Below, in pieces: positions 1 to 8,515 of a stretch of 64,000 nt of DNA. Source of the stretch: Streptomyces olivaceoviridis (GTDB lineage Bacteria > Actinomycetota > Actinomycetes > Streptomycetales > Streptomycetaceae); contig NZ_BMUI01000007.1 in NCBI RefSeq assembly GCF_014650115.1, forward strand, positions 62,001 through 126,000, read 5' to 3'. A program made the translations under genes and the position numbers. Below the pieces are notes generated by a model. That model had not been told where the DNA came from, ran no database searches, and worked only from the letters and a program-made list of their open reading frames with translations. Position 1 is the first letter of the stretch. Every line of letters starts with the position of its first letter.

Positions 1-1101
1 GACGGCGGTGGCGATGAGGGGGTGGACGAACTCCAGCTCGCCGTCCGTGCGTTGGGTGCCGGCGGACGGTTCGGGCGCGGTGAGGATGCGGGCGTCGCAG
101 AGGAGTTCGGCGCACGTGCGGGCCAGTTCGTCGTTCATGGTGGCGAGTTGGGCGACCATGTCGACGGTGATGCCGGTGCCGAGGATGGCGGCGGCCCAGG
201 CGAACCGGGTGGCCTCCAGGCCGAGGCCCTTGAGCCGGTCGACCAGTCCGCCGTCGCGGGCGGCGCGGTTGAGGGCGCGCAGCTCTCCCGCCTGCGCCTC
301 GACGGGCGGGAGTTCGCTGTCCCGGACCTTGGCGAGGAGTTCGACGGTGTCGTAGGGGTTGCCGCCGGTGACGGCCCAGACCTCGCGGCAGAAGGGGTCG
401 TCGGCGTGCCGGCCGACGGTGGCGCGGGTGAGTCCGGCGGTGGCGTCCGGGGTGAGGGCGCTGAGGTTGTGGACGGGGCGGCCGGCGGCGGCCACCGCGT
501 CGAGCAGGCGGGCGCCGTCCCCGCTGACCTCCCCGGGCCGGCGGGCGACCACGACGAGGACGGACAGGTCGTCCAGGCGCTCGGCGAAGGCGGCGAGCCA
601 GCGCAGGGTCTCCTGGTCGGCCCAGTGCGCGTCGTCGACGAGCAGGACCAGCGGCCACTGGCGGCGGGAGAGCCGGCGCACGGCGGCGACGAGTCCGTCG
701 CAGACGTACTGCGGGTCGGCCTTGTCGGCCCGCGGTTCCGCTATGCCGAGGGCGGGACCGGCGATGTCGTACCAGTCGCCGAGGTACTCGCGGGCCTCCT
801 CGGGCAGTAAGGACAGCAGCGCGGGCTGGAGCAGCTGCCGTACGACGTGGAACGGGACGGATCTCAGCGTCTCGGCGCCGCGTGCGGACCAGACGGCGCA
901 GCCGCGGCGTTCGGCGATGCGCCGGATCTCGGCCAGCAGCGCGGTCTTGCCCAGTCCCGCCTCACCCCGGATGACCAGCAGGCTGCCCGCGGACGACTGG
1001 TCCGCGCACAGGACGTCGAGCGCCCGCGCGACGGTGGCGAGCTCGGCGTCCCGCTCCCACAGGGGAGCCGAGCCGGCCGCCGACGGCCGTCCCTCCGTCA
1101 T
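1..1101 (-). CDS. LuxR-type AAA/ATPase transcriptional regulator, 5' part only
   Basis: The open frame runs off the left edge, so only about 367 N-terminal residues are visible and the expected C-terminal LuxR helix-turn-helix is not in the window. A Walker A motif GEAGLGKT lies at residues 46-53, and a Walker B-like LVLLVDDAHWAD lies further on. This is the arrangement of large (about 900-residue) LuxR/MalT-like STAND regulators common in Streptomyces. The start ATG at 1101 has a GGGGAGG ribosome-binding site. Leucine 98 is encoded by TTA (808-810), the rare bldA-dependent codon, so translation is probably developmentally limited. The target genes cannot be told from this fragment. Family assignment is fairly secure; the DNA-binding part is inferred. 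Confidence 0.85.
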   Translation of the reverse strand, partial: MTEGRPSAAGSAPLWERDAELATVARALDVLCADQSSAGSLLVIRGEAGLGKTALLAEIRRIAERRGCAVWSARGAETLRSVPFHVVRQLLQPALLSLLPEEAREYLGDWYDIAGPALGIAEPRADKADPQYVCDGLVAAVRRLSRRQWPLVLLVDDAHWADQETLRWLAAFAERLDDLSVLVVVARRPGEVSGDGARLLDAVAAAGRPVHNLSALTPDATAGLTRATVGRHADDPFCREVWAVTGGNPYDTVELLAKVRDSELPPVEAQAGELRALNRAARDGGLVDRLKGLGLEATRFAWAAAILGTGITVDMVAQLATMNDELARTCAELLCDARILTAPEPSAGTQRTDGELEFVHPLIATAV

Positions 1102-1373
1102 CCCGTTACCTCCCCAGGTCGCCCGAACGACGTACGGAACCCGAGCGTAGCCGCCGGGCGCGGCCTTCGGTGGCCGCTCGTGGCAGCTGTTGCCCGGCCG
1201 GGTGAAACAGGGGGCGGGCGGGCGACACGACCGCCCGCACGACCAGCGGACGGAGTGTCAACGACGTCCGACGGAGGGCGGCACCGAAAAATCCGGGGAA
1301 AAATATTCCGCTTTGCCCCCTTGGCGGCGGATCCTCTCATCCCGCTTTCACGGTCGCCTCATACGGTGGGGGC

Positions 1374-2495
1374 ATGACGCAGGTGACTCCTCCCGGGTGG
1401 TACCCCGATCCCGGGCAGACGAACGACGGTCCGCCCACCGAGCGCTGGTGGGACGGCAAGGCCTGGACGGACCAGACCCGCCCCGCCGGAACGGCCGCCG
1501 CGTGGGGTCCCCCGGGCGGGCCGGTGCCGGACGGCGGACCGCGGCCGGCCCAGCCGGCGGGTCCGGCGCCCTCGGCCCCCGCCGGGTTCGGCGCCCACCC
1601 GGGGTATCCGGAACAGCAGGGGTATCCGGGCCGGCAGGAGTATCCGGCGCAGCCAGGCTATCCGGCGCAGCCGGGATATCCGGCGTATCCCGCCCCGCCG
1701 CCCGCTCCCTCCCGGCGCCGGCTGCGCACGGGCATAGCCGTCGCGGTGACGGCCGCGGTACTGGCGAGCATCGGGGTCGGCGTGTACGCCCTCACCAAGG
1801 ACGGCGGGGGCGGCGACGACCGCGCCGGGTCGCGGCAGGGGCCGGGCGGCGGGCAGGACGGCGGCCAGGGCGGGCCGTTCGGCGGCCCCGGCGGCGGCTC
1901 CGGCGGGAGTGGCGGCTCCGGCGGGGCCTCGCCGTCCCCGGGTCAGTCGGAGGCGCCGAAGGTCAAGGGCGGCGGCTCGGTGCCGGACCCGGTCAACGGC
2001 ATCAGCCTGCCGGTGCCGAAGGGCTGGACCGGACAGACGATCAGCGTCGGGGCGCAGGTGACCTCCGACGACGCCTACAAGTGCCCGGGCAACTCGGCCC
2101 AGACGTGCACCGCGGGCGGCGCCTACACGGCCCCGGCGGTGGCGCTGGGCATCGAGGACGACACGGCGGAGGAGGTCGCGAAGGCGGACATCGCCGCCAA
2201 CGCCAAGCAGTCGTACGGCGGCACCACCTACGGCAGCATCACCTCGCACGAGGTGCTGGCCTCCGAGGCGGTGACGGTGGCCGGACAGAAGGGCTACCTG
2301 GTGCGCTGGAAGGCGGTCACCAGCAAGGGGTCCGACGGCTATGTCGAGTCGGTCGCCTTCCCCTCCCCCAACGACGCCCGGCAGATCGTGGTGGTCCGCT
2401 TCGGCGTGGACGTCGGGCAGAAGCTGTCGGTCATCGACGAGATTCTCAAGGGGATCAAGGTCTCGTCCGGCGGCGGGAGCGGCCAGGACGTCTGA
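1374..2495 (+). CDS. DUF2510 membrane protein with proline/glycine-rich linker and extracytoplasmic domain
   Basis: 373 residues. The N-terminus (about 5-40) is a DUF2510 domain, seen as PPGWYPDPG, then RWWDGKAW. A proline-rich stretch follows with repeated GYPxQ-type units (about residues 78-112). A basic patch and one transmembrane helix lie near residues 120-140 (TGIAVAVTAAVLASIGVGVYAL), followed by a Gly/Ser-rich linker and a C-terminal domain of about 170 residues that should lie outside the membrane. No catalytic motif was recognised. The upstream 272 bases (1102-1373) hold an AT-rich patch near 1290-1310 that may carry the promoter. A strong hairpin follows the gene. Function unknown; domain layout is read directly. 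Confidence 0.85.
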   Translation: MTQVTPPGWYPDPGQTNDGPPTERWWDGKAWTDQTRPAGTAAAWGPPGGPVPDGGPRPAQPAGPAPSAPAGFGAHPGYPEQQGYPGRQEYPAQPGYPAQPGYPAYPAPPPAPSRRRLRTGIAVAVTAAVLASIGVGVYALTKDGGGGDDRAGSRQGPGGGQDGGQGGPFGGPGGGSGGSGGSGGASPSPGQSEAPKVKGGGSVPDPVNGISLPVPKGWTGQTISVGAQVTSDDAYKCPGNSAQTCTAGGAYTAPAVALGIEDDTAEEVAKADIAANAKQSYGGTTYGSITSHEVLASEAVTVAGQKGYLVRWKAVTSKGSDGYVESVAFPSPNDARQIVVVRFGVDVGQKLSVIDEILKGIKVSSGGGSGQDV

Positions 2496-2504
2496 GAGAC
2501 GGAT

Positions 2505-2551
2505 CGGCCGGGTGGGATTCCCCTCCGCTCAAGGGGAACCCCACCCGGCCG
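2505..2551. terminator. Bidirectional rho-independent-type hairpin
   Basis: A 20-bp inverted repeat (2505-2524 against 2532-2551, one G-U type mismatch) with a 7-base loop. It sits between the convergent DUF2510 and TetR genes and could stop transcription from both sides. No T-tract follows, as is usual in Streptomyces. Confidence 0.8.
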
Positions 2552-2631
2552 GGGGTGCGCGCCGCCCCCGTCCCCACGGTGCGGCGCGGGCAGGTCACCG
2601 TCCAGTCATCCCGTGAACGGCGGCCTGGGTC

Positions 2632-3246
2632 TCATGTCAGTCCGAGCGAGGGCAGCACGGCGGCCTCCACGAAGCGGACGAGGTAGTCGGAGTCGGCGTA
2701 GTGGCCGTCGAGCACCGGTCGCACGCGCAGGACGCCGAACATCATGGCCGGGATGTACTCCAGCGCCGGGTGGCCCGCCCGGACCTCTCCCCGGGCCACG
2801 CCCCGGGCCAGGATCTCCTCCAGCGCGGCGATCTCCGGGTGCACCAGCGCCTCGCGCAGCGCCTGGGCCAGTTCCTGGTCCGCCGTCACCGCGTGCCCCA
2901 GCGCCTGGAGCAGCCGGGTGTCCTTGCCGGACCAGTCGCCGGCGGCCCGCGCGGCCTGGCGCAGGTCCTCGGCGAGCGATCCGGTGTCGATGCCGGCGAA
3001 CTTCACCCGGCGGTTGGCGCGCAGCGCCGCCGCGACGAACTGCGGCTTGGTCTTCCACTGCCGGTAGAGCGTGGACTTGCTGCACCGGGTGCTGGCGGCG
3101 ATGCCCTCCATGGTGACGGAGTCGTAGCCGCACTCCCGGATCTGTTCCAGCACGGCGTCGAAGAACTCCCGCTCACGCTCCGGCGTGATCTTGGAGCGGC
3201 GCGAGGCGACGACCGTGTCCGGTGCGTCCGCGGCCTGCGACGTCAT
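2632..3246 (-). CDS. TetR/AcrR family transcriptional regulator
   Basis: 204 residues, normal length for TetR proteins. The helix-turn-helix occupies about residues 43-63 (TMEGIAAS, then CSKSTLYRQW). The C-terminal ligand domain is of the TetR_C type found beside membrane or efflux genes. It is divergent from the PAP2/DMT pair that starts at 3469, and the 222-base gap holds a cluster of inverted repeats (3331-3400) that are probably its operators. It likely represses itself and that pair. The ligand is unknown. Confidence 0.88.
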   Translation of the reverse strand: MTSQAADAPDTVVASRRSKITPEREREFFDAVLEQIRECGYDSVTMEGIAASTRCSKSTLYRQWKTKPQFVAAALRANRRVKFAGIDTGSLAEDLRQAARAAGDWSGKDTRLLQALGHAVTADQELAQALREALVHPEIAALEEILARGVARGEVRAGHPALEYIPAMMFGVLRVRPVLDGHYADSDYLVRFVEAAVLPSLGLT

Positions 3247-3330
3247 GCGGTGCTTCCCCTCACTCGTGCTTGTTTCCCGTGACCGCGCGGTGCCTGGTGC
3301 CCGTGCGTGGTTCCAGTGTGGCGCACATCA

Positions 3331-3400
3331 ATCGATACGCAAGTGTACCGGTACCGGACCGTATCGGTACACTGGCGTATCGGTACGGCAACGTATCGAT
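3331..3400. promoter_or_regulatory. Nested TetR-type operator array between divergent genes
   Basis: The inner repeat has 12-base arms, GTGTACCGGTAC at 3343-3354 against GTATCGGTACAC at 3361-3372 (one mismatch, 6-base spacer). An outer perfect pair, ATCGATACG (3331-3339) and CGTATCGAT (3392-3400), flanks it. A further CGTATCGGTACGG copy lies at 3376-3388. The common element is CGTATCGGTAC. Position between tetR and the PAP2 gene makes it the likely operator region; binding is inferred. Confidence 0.72.
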
Positions 3401-3468
3401 GAGTTCCGGTGCGGACCGGGACTCGTCCGCACCACGACACGCACCACCGTCAGCGAGGGGGCCGGGGG

Positions 3469-4269
3469 ATGAACGCCCGAACCGAGCCTGCGGAGACGGA
3501 GGCGGAACCGGGGACTCCGGCCCGTCCGTCTCTGATACGTGAGTTCCTGCTGGTCGCCGGGCTCTTCCTGGTCTACAAACTGGGCCGCCAACTGGCCACC
3601 GGCCACACCGCGGACGCCTTCCGCAACGCCCGGCACGTCTGGCACCTGGAGCGGAGCGTCCACCTCCCCCACGAGACCGACGTGCAGTCCGCACTGCTGC
3701 ACGGCGACCCCCTGGTCCACCTGGCGAACACCTACTACGCGACCGTCCACTTCCCGGCCACGCTCGCCTTCCTGGTCTGGCTCTACCTGCGGCGGCCCGC
3801 GCACTACGTCTGGGCCCGCCGCGTCCTCGCGGTCCTCACCACGGCCGCCCTCGTGCTGCCGTTCACGTTCCCGCTGGCCCCGCCGCGCATGCTGACCGGG
3901 ACGGGTCTGGTCGACACCGCCCGGATCTACGGCCCCTCCGTGTACGGCCCGCCGTCCAGCGACCACCTCTCCAACCAGTTCGCGGCGATGCCCTCGCTGC
4001 ACTTCGGCTGGGCGCTGATGGTGGCGATCGGCCTGATGGCCGCCACCCGGTCCCGCCGGCGCGGGCTGTGGCTGCTGCACCCGCTGATCACCCTGCTGGT
4101 GATCGTGGGCACGGCGAACCACTACTGGCTCGACGCGATCGTCGCCACGGCCATGCTCGGCCTCGCCCTCGCGGTCGTCCCTCCGCCGCGGCGCACGGCC
4201 ACCACGGCGGGGCGCGGCGCCGGCCTGCTGAAGCCGCGCGAGACCGTCCTGGCGGGAGCGGGCCGATGA
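3469..4269 (+). CDS. PAP2-superfamily phosphatase/transferase, membrane-bound
   Basis: 266 residues with about five to six hydrophobic helices. The PAP2 signature is present as PSLHFGW (residues 175-181, His178) and NHYWLDA (His218, Asp222), matching the inositol-phosphorylceramide-synthase-like PAP2_3 subgroup; the first lysine/arginine motif is less clear. It probably removes phosphate from, or transfers a headgroup between, lipid phosphates at the outer membrane face. ATG 3469 has a GAGGGGG-type ribosome-binding site; longer upstream starts would run into the operators. It overlaps the next gene by 4 bases, so the two are coupled. Confidence 0.83.
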   Translation: MNARTEPAETEAEPGTPARPSLIREFLLVAGLFLVYKLGRQLATGHTADAFRNARHVWHLERSVHLPHETDVQSALLHGDPLVHLANTYYATVHFPATLAFLVWLYLRRPAHYVWARRVLAVLTTAALVLPFTFPLAPPRMLTGTGLVDTARIYGPSVYGPPSSDHLSNQFAAMPSLHFGWALMVAIGLMAATRSRRRGLWLLHPLITLLVIVGTANHYWLDAIVATAMLGLALAVVPPPRRTATTAGRGAGLLKPRETVLAGAGR

Positions 4270-5228
4270 GCGCCGCCGCCCTGGCCGCCCTCGGCCTGTC
4301 GCTGGTGTCGGCCGTCGCCTACGCGCTCGCCGCCGTCGCCCAGGAACGGCTCGCCTCGCGCAGCGCCGGCACCGGTCTGCTGCGGCTGCTGGGCACCGGC
4401 GCCTGGTGGTCGGCGGTCGGACTGAACGCCGCCGCCGCGCTGCTGCACGTCGTCGCCCTGAAGTACGGTCCGCTGACCGTCGTACAGCCGCTGGGCGCGC
4501 TGACCCTGGTCGCCGCCGTGCCCCTGGGTGCGCGCGCGGCCGGCCGGCGGGTGAGCGCGGTGGAGTGGCGCGGTACGGCGCTCACGCTGCTGGGGCTCGC
4601 CGCGCTGCTGGTCACCGCCTCCGGCCCGGCGCCCGCCCGGGTGCTGTCGCTGACCGAGGCCCTGGCGGTCGCGGGTACGACCGCCGCCGCGATCGGCCTG
4701 CTGTCCCGGCCCGGCGCCCGGCCGGGCCTCAGGCACGCCACCGCGTCCGGCTTCGCCTCCGGGGTCGCCTCCGCGCTCACCCAGACGGTGACCGTGGCGG
4801 CGACGGACCGCTCGGGCCCGGTGCTGAGCACCGAGGTGATCGTGGTCGCCGTGCTCGTCGCCGCGTTCGCCGTCGGCGGACTGCTGCTGTCCCAGACGGC
4901 CTACCGCGGCGGCCTCGGCGCCCCGCTGGCCGTGGTCACCCTCACCAACCCGGTGACCGCCGCGGTGATCGGCCTGACGCTGCTGGGGCAGGGCCTCCAG
5001 GGCGGTGCCGCCGGGGTGCTGCTGGCCCTGGCCGGCGCGGGGCTGGCCTCCTGGGGCGTGGTGCTGCTGACCCGGGCGGCCCCCGCGCCCGCCGGCCATG
5101 AGGAGGCCGGCGACGACGACGAGCACCCGGTGGCGGCCGTGCTGGCTCTGGAGCCGGGTACGGCGACCGCGGAGCCGGTGCTGCTGCCCCGGCAGCCGGA
5201 ACAGCCGGGGCACCTCACGGCACTGTGA
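4266..5228 (+). CDS. DMT/EamA-like multi-spanning membrane protein
   Basis: 320 residues, nearly all hydrophobic, with about nine transmembrane segments. The N-terminus (ALGLSLVSAVAYALAAVAQE) and the KYGPLTVVQPLGALTLV segment resemble the drug/metabolite transporter (EamA, NIPA-like) superfamily. The ATG overlaps the stop of the PAP2 gene (ATGA), so it is translated with it and probably controlled by the divergent TetR. The C-terminal 35 residues are acidic and cytoplasmic-looking. The substrate is unknown; a lipid or small-metabolite carrier would fit the PAP2 partner but this is inference. Confidence 0.78.
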   Translation: MSAAALAALGLSLVSAVAYALAAVAQERLASRSAGTGLLRLLGTGAWWSAVGLNAAAALLHVVALKYGPLTVVQPLGALTLVAAVPLGARAAGRRVSAVEWRGTALTLLGLAALLVTASGPAPARVLSLTEALAVAGTTAAAIGLLSRPGARPGLRHATASGFASGVASALTQTVTVAATDRSGPVLSTEVIVVAVLVAAFAVGGLLLSQTAYRGGLGAPLAVVTLTNPVTAAVIGLTLLGQGLQGGAAGVLLALAGAGLASWGVVLLTRAAPAPAGHEEAGDDDEHPVAAVLALEPGTATAEPVLLPRQPEQPGHLTAL

Positions 5229-5245
5229 CCACCCGGGCACACGGC

Positions 5246-5282
5246 GGCGGCCGGTGCGCGCGCTCCGCGGGCACCGGCCGCC
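5246..5282. terminator. Hairpin between convergent genes
   Basis: A perfect 12-bp stem GGCGGCCGGTGC (5246-5257) and GCACCGGCCGCC (5271-5282) with a 13-base loop, in the 89-base gap between the convergent DMT and scramblase-like genes. Confidence 0.75.
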
Positions 5283-5317
5283 GTCGCCGTGCTGCTTCCT
5301 GCTGTCCCGCGTGCCGG

Positions 5318-6151
5318 TCAGCCCCAGCCGCGCGCGTCCTGCTTGAGCGCGGTGTCCACCGTCAGCGCGGTGGCCACCACGAGGCTCAGCAGCGGTTCGG
5401 GCAGCTGGTAGTGGATTTGCAGGACGTAGTTGTCCGCCGTCGTGAACAGCGTCTTGGCGAGGCCTTCCCAGGTCTTGGTGATCCGGGCGACCTCGTTGTC
5501 GGCGTGGTCGACGATCGCGAAGTTCCAGGCCCGCCAGTTCTCCGCCTTGATCGCGCCGACCTGCTGGCCGTTCGCCGTCATCGCGAAGTTGATCTTCCCG
5601 ATCATGTTCTTCTGAACGATCTCACCGACCGGCGAGCCGTCCGGGCGGGTCACGATCACCCGTGACTTGAAGATCTTCGCGGGCCGGGTCAGCAGCAGCT
5701 GCGGCTGGCCGTAGGCGTCCCGGATCTCCAGCTTGTGGGTGAGGAACTGGTCCAGGCTGGAGACGAAGCGCAGGATCTTGCGCAGCACGCCCTGGCCGAC
5801 CTGGGTGACCGAGCCGATCTCCCGGCCGTTCTGATCCATGACCTTGTACTCGTTGGTCAGCTCGATCAGCTTGGCCTTCTGGTTCACGACCAGGACGGGC
5901 TCGGTGAAGAGGGTGCCCCCGCCGGGGCCGCCGGCCGCGACGCCGGCCTGCTGCTGCACCTGACGCTGCACCCTGGCGTCACCGGCCTGCTGCTGCGGGA
6001 AGGCTGCCTGCTGCGGCGGGACCTGCCCGGCCTGCTGCTGGGCCGGGTTGGTGTGCTCGGTCCACTGCGTGCCGTCCCAGTAGCGGAGCGTCTGCGCCGC
6101 TCCGTGCGGATCCGGGTACCAGCCAGCAGGAGTGTTCGATTGCGTGGTCAC
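5318..6151 (-). CDS. DUF2510 plus scramblase/LURP-like protein
   Basis: 277 residues. Residues about 9-40 are a DUF2510 domain (AGWYPDPHG, then LRYWDGTQWTEH). A glutamine-rich linker follows (about 40-75). The C-terminal 190 residues match the phospholipid scramblase / LURP-one (tubby-like) fold: they begin near TLFTEPVLVVNQKAKLIELTNEY and include VMDQNGREIGSV and KIFKSRVIVTRPDGSPVG. Such proteins are cytoplasmic or membrane-associated with poorly known function in bacteria; scramblase activity is not implied. It is a second DUF2510 protein within 5 kb of the one at 1374 and is followed on the same strand by the phospholipase gene. Confidence 0.85.
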   Translation of the reverse strand: MTTQSNTPAGWYPDPHGAAQTLRYWDGTQWTEHTNPAQQQAGQVPPQQAAFPQQQAGDARVQRQVQQQAGVAAGGPGGGTLFTEPVLVVNQKAKLIELTNEYKVMDQNGREIGSVTQVGQGVLRKILRFVSSLDQFLTHKLEIRDAYGQPQLLLTRPAKIFKSRVIVTRPDGSPVGEIVQKNMIGKINFAMTANGQQVGAIKAENWRAWNFAIVDHADNEVARITKTWEGLAKTLFTTADNYVLQIHYQLPEPLLSLVVATALTVDTALKQDARGWG

Positions 6152-6217
6152 CGGGGCACACTACCCTGATGTGACCGGTACCCGACCAGTCCGCACGGAG
6201 CGGTGTTCATCGCCCGT

Positions 6218-8266
6218 TCACCCCGTGACGATCGCCGGGTCGCTGACGCCGGGCCGCCCGTTCTCCACGTGCCCGGTGAAGCCGCGCAGGAAGGCCGGAT
6301 CGGCGTCGGAGGTCACGGTCAGGTCGTACCAGCGCTTGCTGGCCCCGAGCGCGACGGTGTGCCGCACGGTCGCGCCGGGCCGGACCGTCACCGTGACCGG
6401 CTTGCCGCCGTAGCCGTTGACCAGCTTCAGCTTCGCCGTGCCGGAGCCCTTGTTGGTGAAGGTGAGCTCGACGTCGTCACCCTTGTGCCGGGCGGTGACC
6501 TCGGGGCCTGCGGCCTTGTTGCGGCCCTTGAAGACGCGCAGGAAGCCGTTGGGGCCGTGCACGGCGAGGTCGTAGTCGCCGCCGGAGTACGCCGAGTTCC
6601 AGGTATCCGAGAGGGTCTTGCCGGCCTCCGTGGTATACGTCCAGGGGCCGTCGGTACGGCTGTTGGACGTGACGAGGAAGACCGCCCCCGCGTGTGCCCC
6701 CGAGGCGAACGTGAGCGTGAACTTGCCGGCCGCGGTGTCCACCGAGCCGTCGACCACCGGGGCGTACTTCAGCGGGCGGGTGGGCCGGCTGCCCCGCTCC
6801 TGCCGGGGAAGGGTGCCGTTCGCGGGAGGCTTGGGCACGTAGTCGGGGTGGCGGTCGTGGTCCTTGGGCTGGTAGCCGGCCGTGGAGGGCAGCACGACCC
6901 GCGCGGTGTCCTTGCGGGAGAAGTCGAAGGCGCTCGTCAGGTCGCCGCACACGGCCCGCCGCCAGGGCGAGATGTTCGGCTCCTGGACACCGAAACGTCG
7001 CTCGATGAACCGGATGATCGAGGTGTGGTCGAGGGTCTCCGAGCAGACGTACCCGCCCTTGCTCCAGGGGGAGACCACCAGCATCGGCACCCGCTGGCCG
7101 AGCCCGTAGGGGCCGGCGGCATGGCCGGCGTCGCCCTTGAACAGGTCCGGCGCGGGGTCGACCGTCGACTTGCCCTGGGCGGCCGAGGCCGGCGGGTAGG
7201 GCGGGATGACGTGGTCGAAGAAGCCGTCGTTCTCGTCGTAGGTGATGAACAGCGCGGTCTTCCCCCACACCTCGGGGTCGGAGGTGAGCGCGTCCAGGAC
7301 CTGGGAGACGTACCAGGCGCCGTAGTTGGCGGGCCAGTTCGGGTGCTCGGTGAAGGCCTCGGGGGCGACGATCCAGGAGACCTGGGGCAGCTTGCCGGCC
7401 TGGACGTCCGCCTTCAACTGGTCGAAGAAGCCCTCGCCCTTGCGGGCGTCGGTGCCGGTGCGGGCCTTGTCGTACAGCGGGTCGCCGGGCTTGGCGTCGC
7501 GGTACTGGTTGAAGTACAGCAGCGAGTTGTCGCCGTAGTTGCCGCGGTAGGCGTCGTTGATCCAGCCCCAGCCGCCGGTCGCGTCGAGGCCGTCGCCGAC
7601 GTCCTGGTAGATCTTCCAGGAGACCCCGGCCCGCTCCAGGCGCTCGGGGTACGTGGTCCAGCCGTAGCCCGCCTCGTCGTTGCCGAGGACCGGGCCGCCG
7701 CCCTTGCCGTCGTTGCCGGTGTAGCCCGTCCACATGTAGTAGCGGTTCGGGTCCGTGGAGCCGATGAACGAGCAGTGGTAGGCGTCGCAGACGGTGAAGG
7801 TGTCCGCGAGCGCGTAGTGGAAGGGGATGTCGTCGCGGGTGAGGTACGCCATCGTCGTGGCGGACTTGGCGGGTATCCACTTGTCGTACTTTCCGCCGTT
7901 GAAGGCGGTGTGTCCGTCGTTCCAGCCGTGCGGGAGGTCCTGGATGAAGGCCAGGCCCAGGTCGTCGGCGTCCGGGTGGAAGGGCAGGATGTCCTTCGTG
8001 CCGTCGGACTGCTTCCAGACGGACCTGCCGTTCTGGGTGACCGGACGGGGGTCACCGAAGCCGCGGACTCCTCGCAGCGAACCGAAGTAGTGATCGAAGG
8101 AACGGTTCTCCTGCATGAGGACGACGATGTGCTCGACATCGTCCACCGATCCGGTGCGGTGGTGGGCGGGCAGGGCCGCCGCACGCTGGATGCTGCTGGA
8201 CAGCGCCGTGAACGCCGTGGTGGCGCCCGCGATCTGGAGGAAGCGCCGCCGGTTGACTTCGGACAT
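6218..8266 (-). CDS. Tat-exported phosphocholine-type phospholipase C
   Basis: 682 residues from ATG 8266, chosen because a GAGGATCC ribosome-binding site precedes it and the Tat motif NRRRFLQ then lies at residues 5-11. The catalytic phosphoesterase domain begins with VLMQENRSFDHYFGSLRG, the hallmark of the acid-phosphatase/phospholipase C family. Further motifs include ITYDENDGFFDHV. The last about 200 residues are the two beta-sandwich C-terminal repeats (DUF756 type) of non-haemolytic phospholipase C. It hydrolyses phospholipid headgroups outside the cell, releasing phosphate or choline. Length (about 680) fits the family. A PHO-type promoter is possible upstream but no clear box was identified. 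Confidence 0.93.
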   Translation of the reverse strand: MSEVNRRRFLQIAGATTAFTALSSSIQRAAALPAHHRTGSVDDVEHIVVLMQENRSFDHYFGSLRGVRGFGDPRPVTQNGRSVWKQSDGTKDILPFHPDADDLGLAFIQDLPHGWNDGHTAFNGGKYDKWIPAKSATTMAYLTRDDIPFHYALADTFTVCDAYHCSFIGSTDPNRYYMWTGYTGNDGKGGGPVLGNDEAGYGWTTYPERLERAGVSWKIYQDVGDGLDATGGWGWINDAYRGNYGDNSLLYFNQYRDAKPGDPLYDKARTGTDARKGEGFFDQLKADVQAGKLPQVSWIVAPEAFTEHPNWPANYGAWYVSQVLDALTSDPEVWGKTALFITYDENDGFFDHVIPPYPPASAAQGKSTVDPAPDLFKGDAGHAAGPYGLGQRVPMLVVSPWSKGGYVCSETLDHTSIIRFIERRFGVQEPNISPWRRAVCGDLTSAFDFSRKDTARVVLPSTAGYQPKDHDRHPDYVPKPPANGTLPRQERGSRPTRPLKYAPVVDGSVDTAAGKFTLTFASGAHAGAVFLVTSNSRTDGPWTYTTEAGKTLSDTWNSAYSGGDYDLAVHGPNGFLRVFKGRNKAAGPEVTARHKGDDVELTFTNKGSGTAKLKLVNGYGGKPVTVTVRPGATVRHTVALGASKRWYDLTVTSDADPAFLRGFTGHVENGRPGVSDPAIVTG

Positions 8267-8457
8267 GGGTGAGGATCCTCTCATCCTGACGTACGCGATG
8301 CCGCCAGGTGACGGAATCCGCGCGGAGCGAGTGTTCCAAGAGCAGCAAACGTCAGGGAAGGGTGCGGTGGCGCCCACATGAAGTCGTGGATACGGAAGGA
8401 AGCCGGGTGCCGCCCGGCCTCTCGCCCGCCCCGGCTCCCGGTTCCGCGGATGTGCGC

Positions 8458-8491
8458 GGGCGCCCCGGCCCGTCGTGCTGCCGGGGCGCCC
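8458..8491. terminator. Hairpin downstream of the glucanase gene
   Basis: A perfect 12-bp stem GGGCGCCCCGGC (8458-8469) and GCCGGGGCGCCC (8480-8491) with a 10-base loop. It lies 25 bases beyond the stop of the minus-strand GH87-like gene and upstream of the phospholipase promoter, within the 249-base gap 8267-8515. Confidence 0.78.
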
Positions 8492-8515
8492 GGTCCGGTT
8501 GGGGGGACGGGCCGG

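Noticed and set aside
6203..8272. Plus-strand 689-codon frame opposite the phospholipase
   Set aside because: No domain or ribosome-binding site; the minus strand carries a complete Tat phospholipase C.
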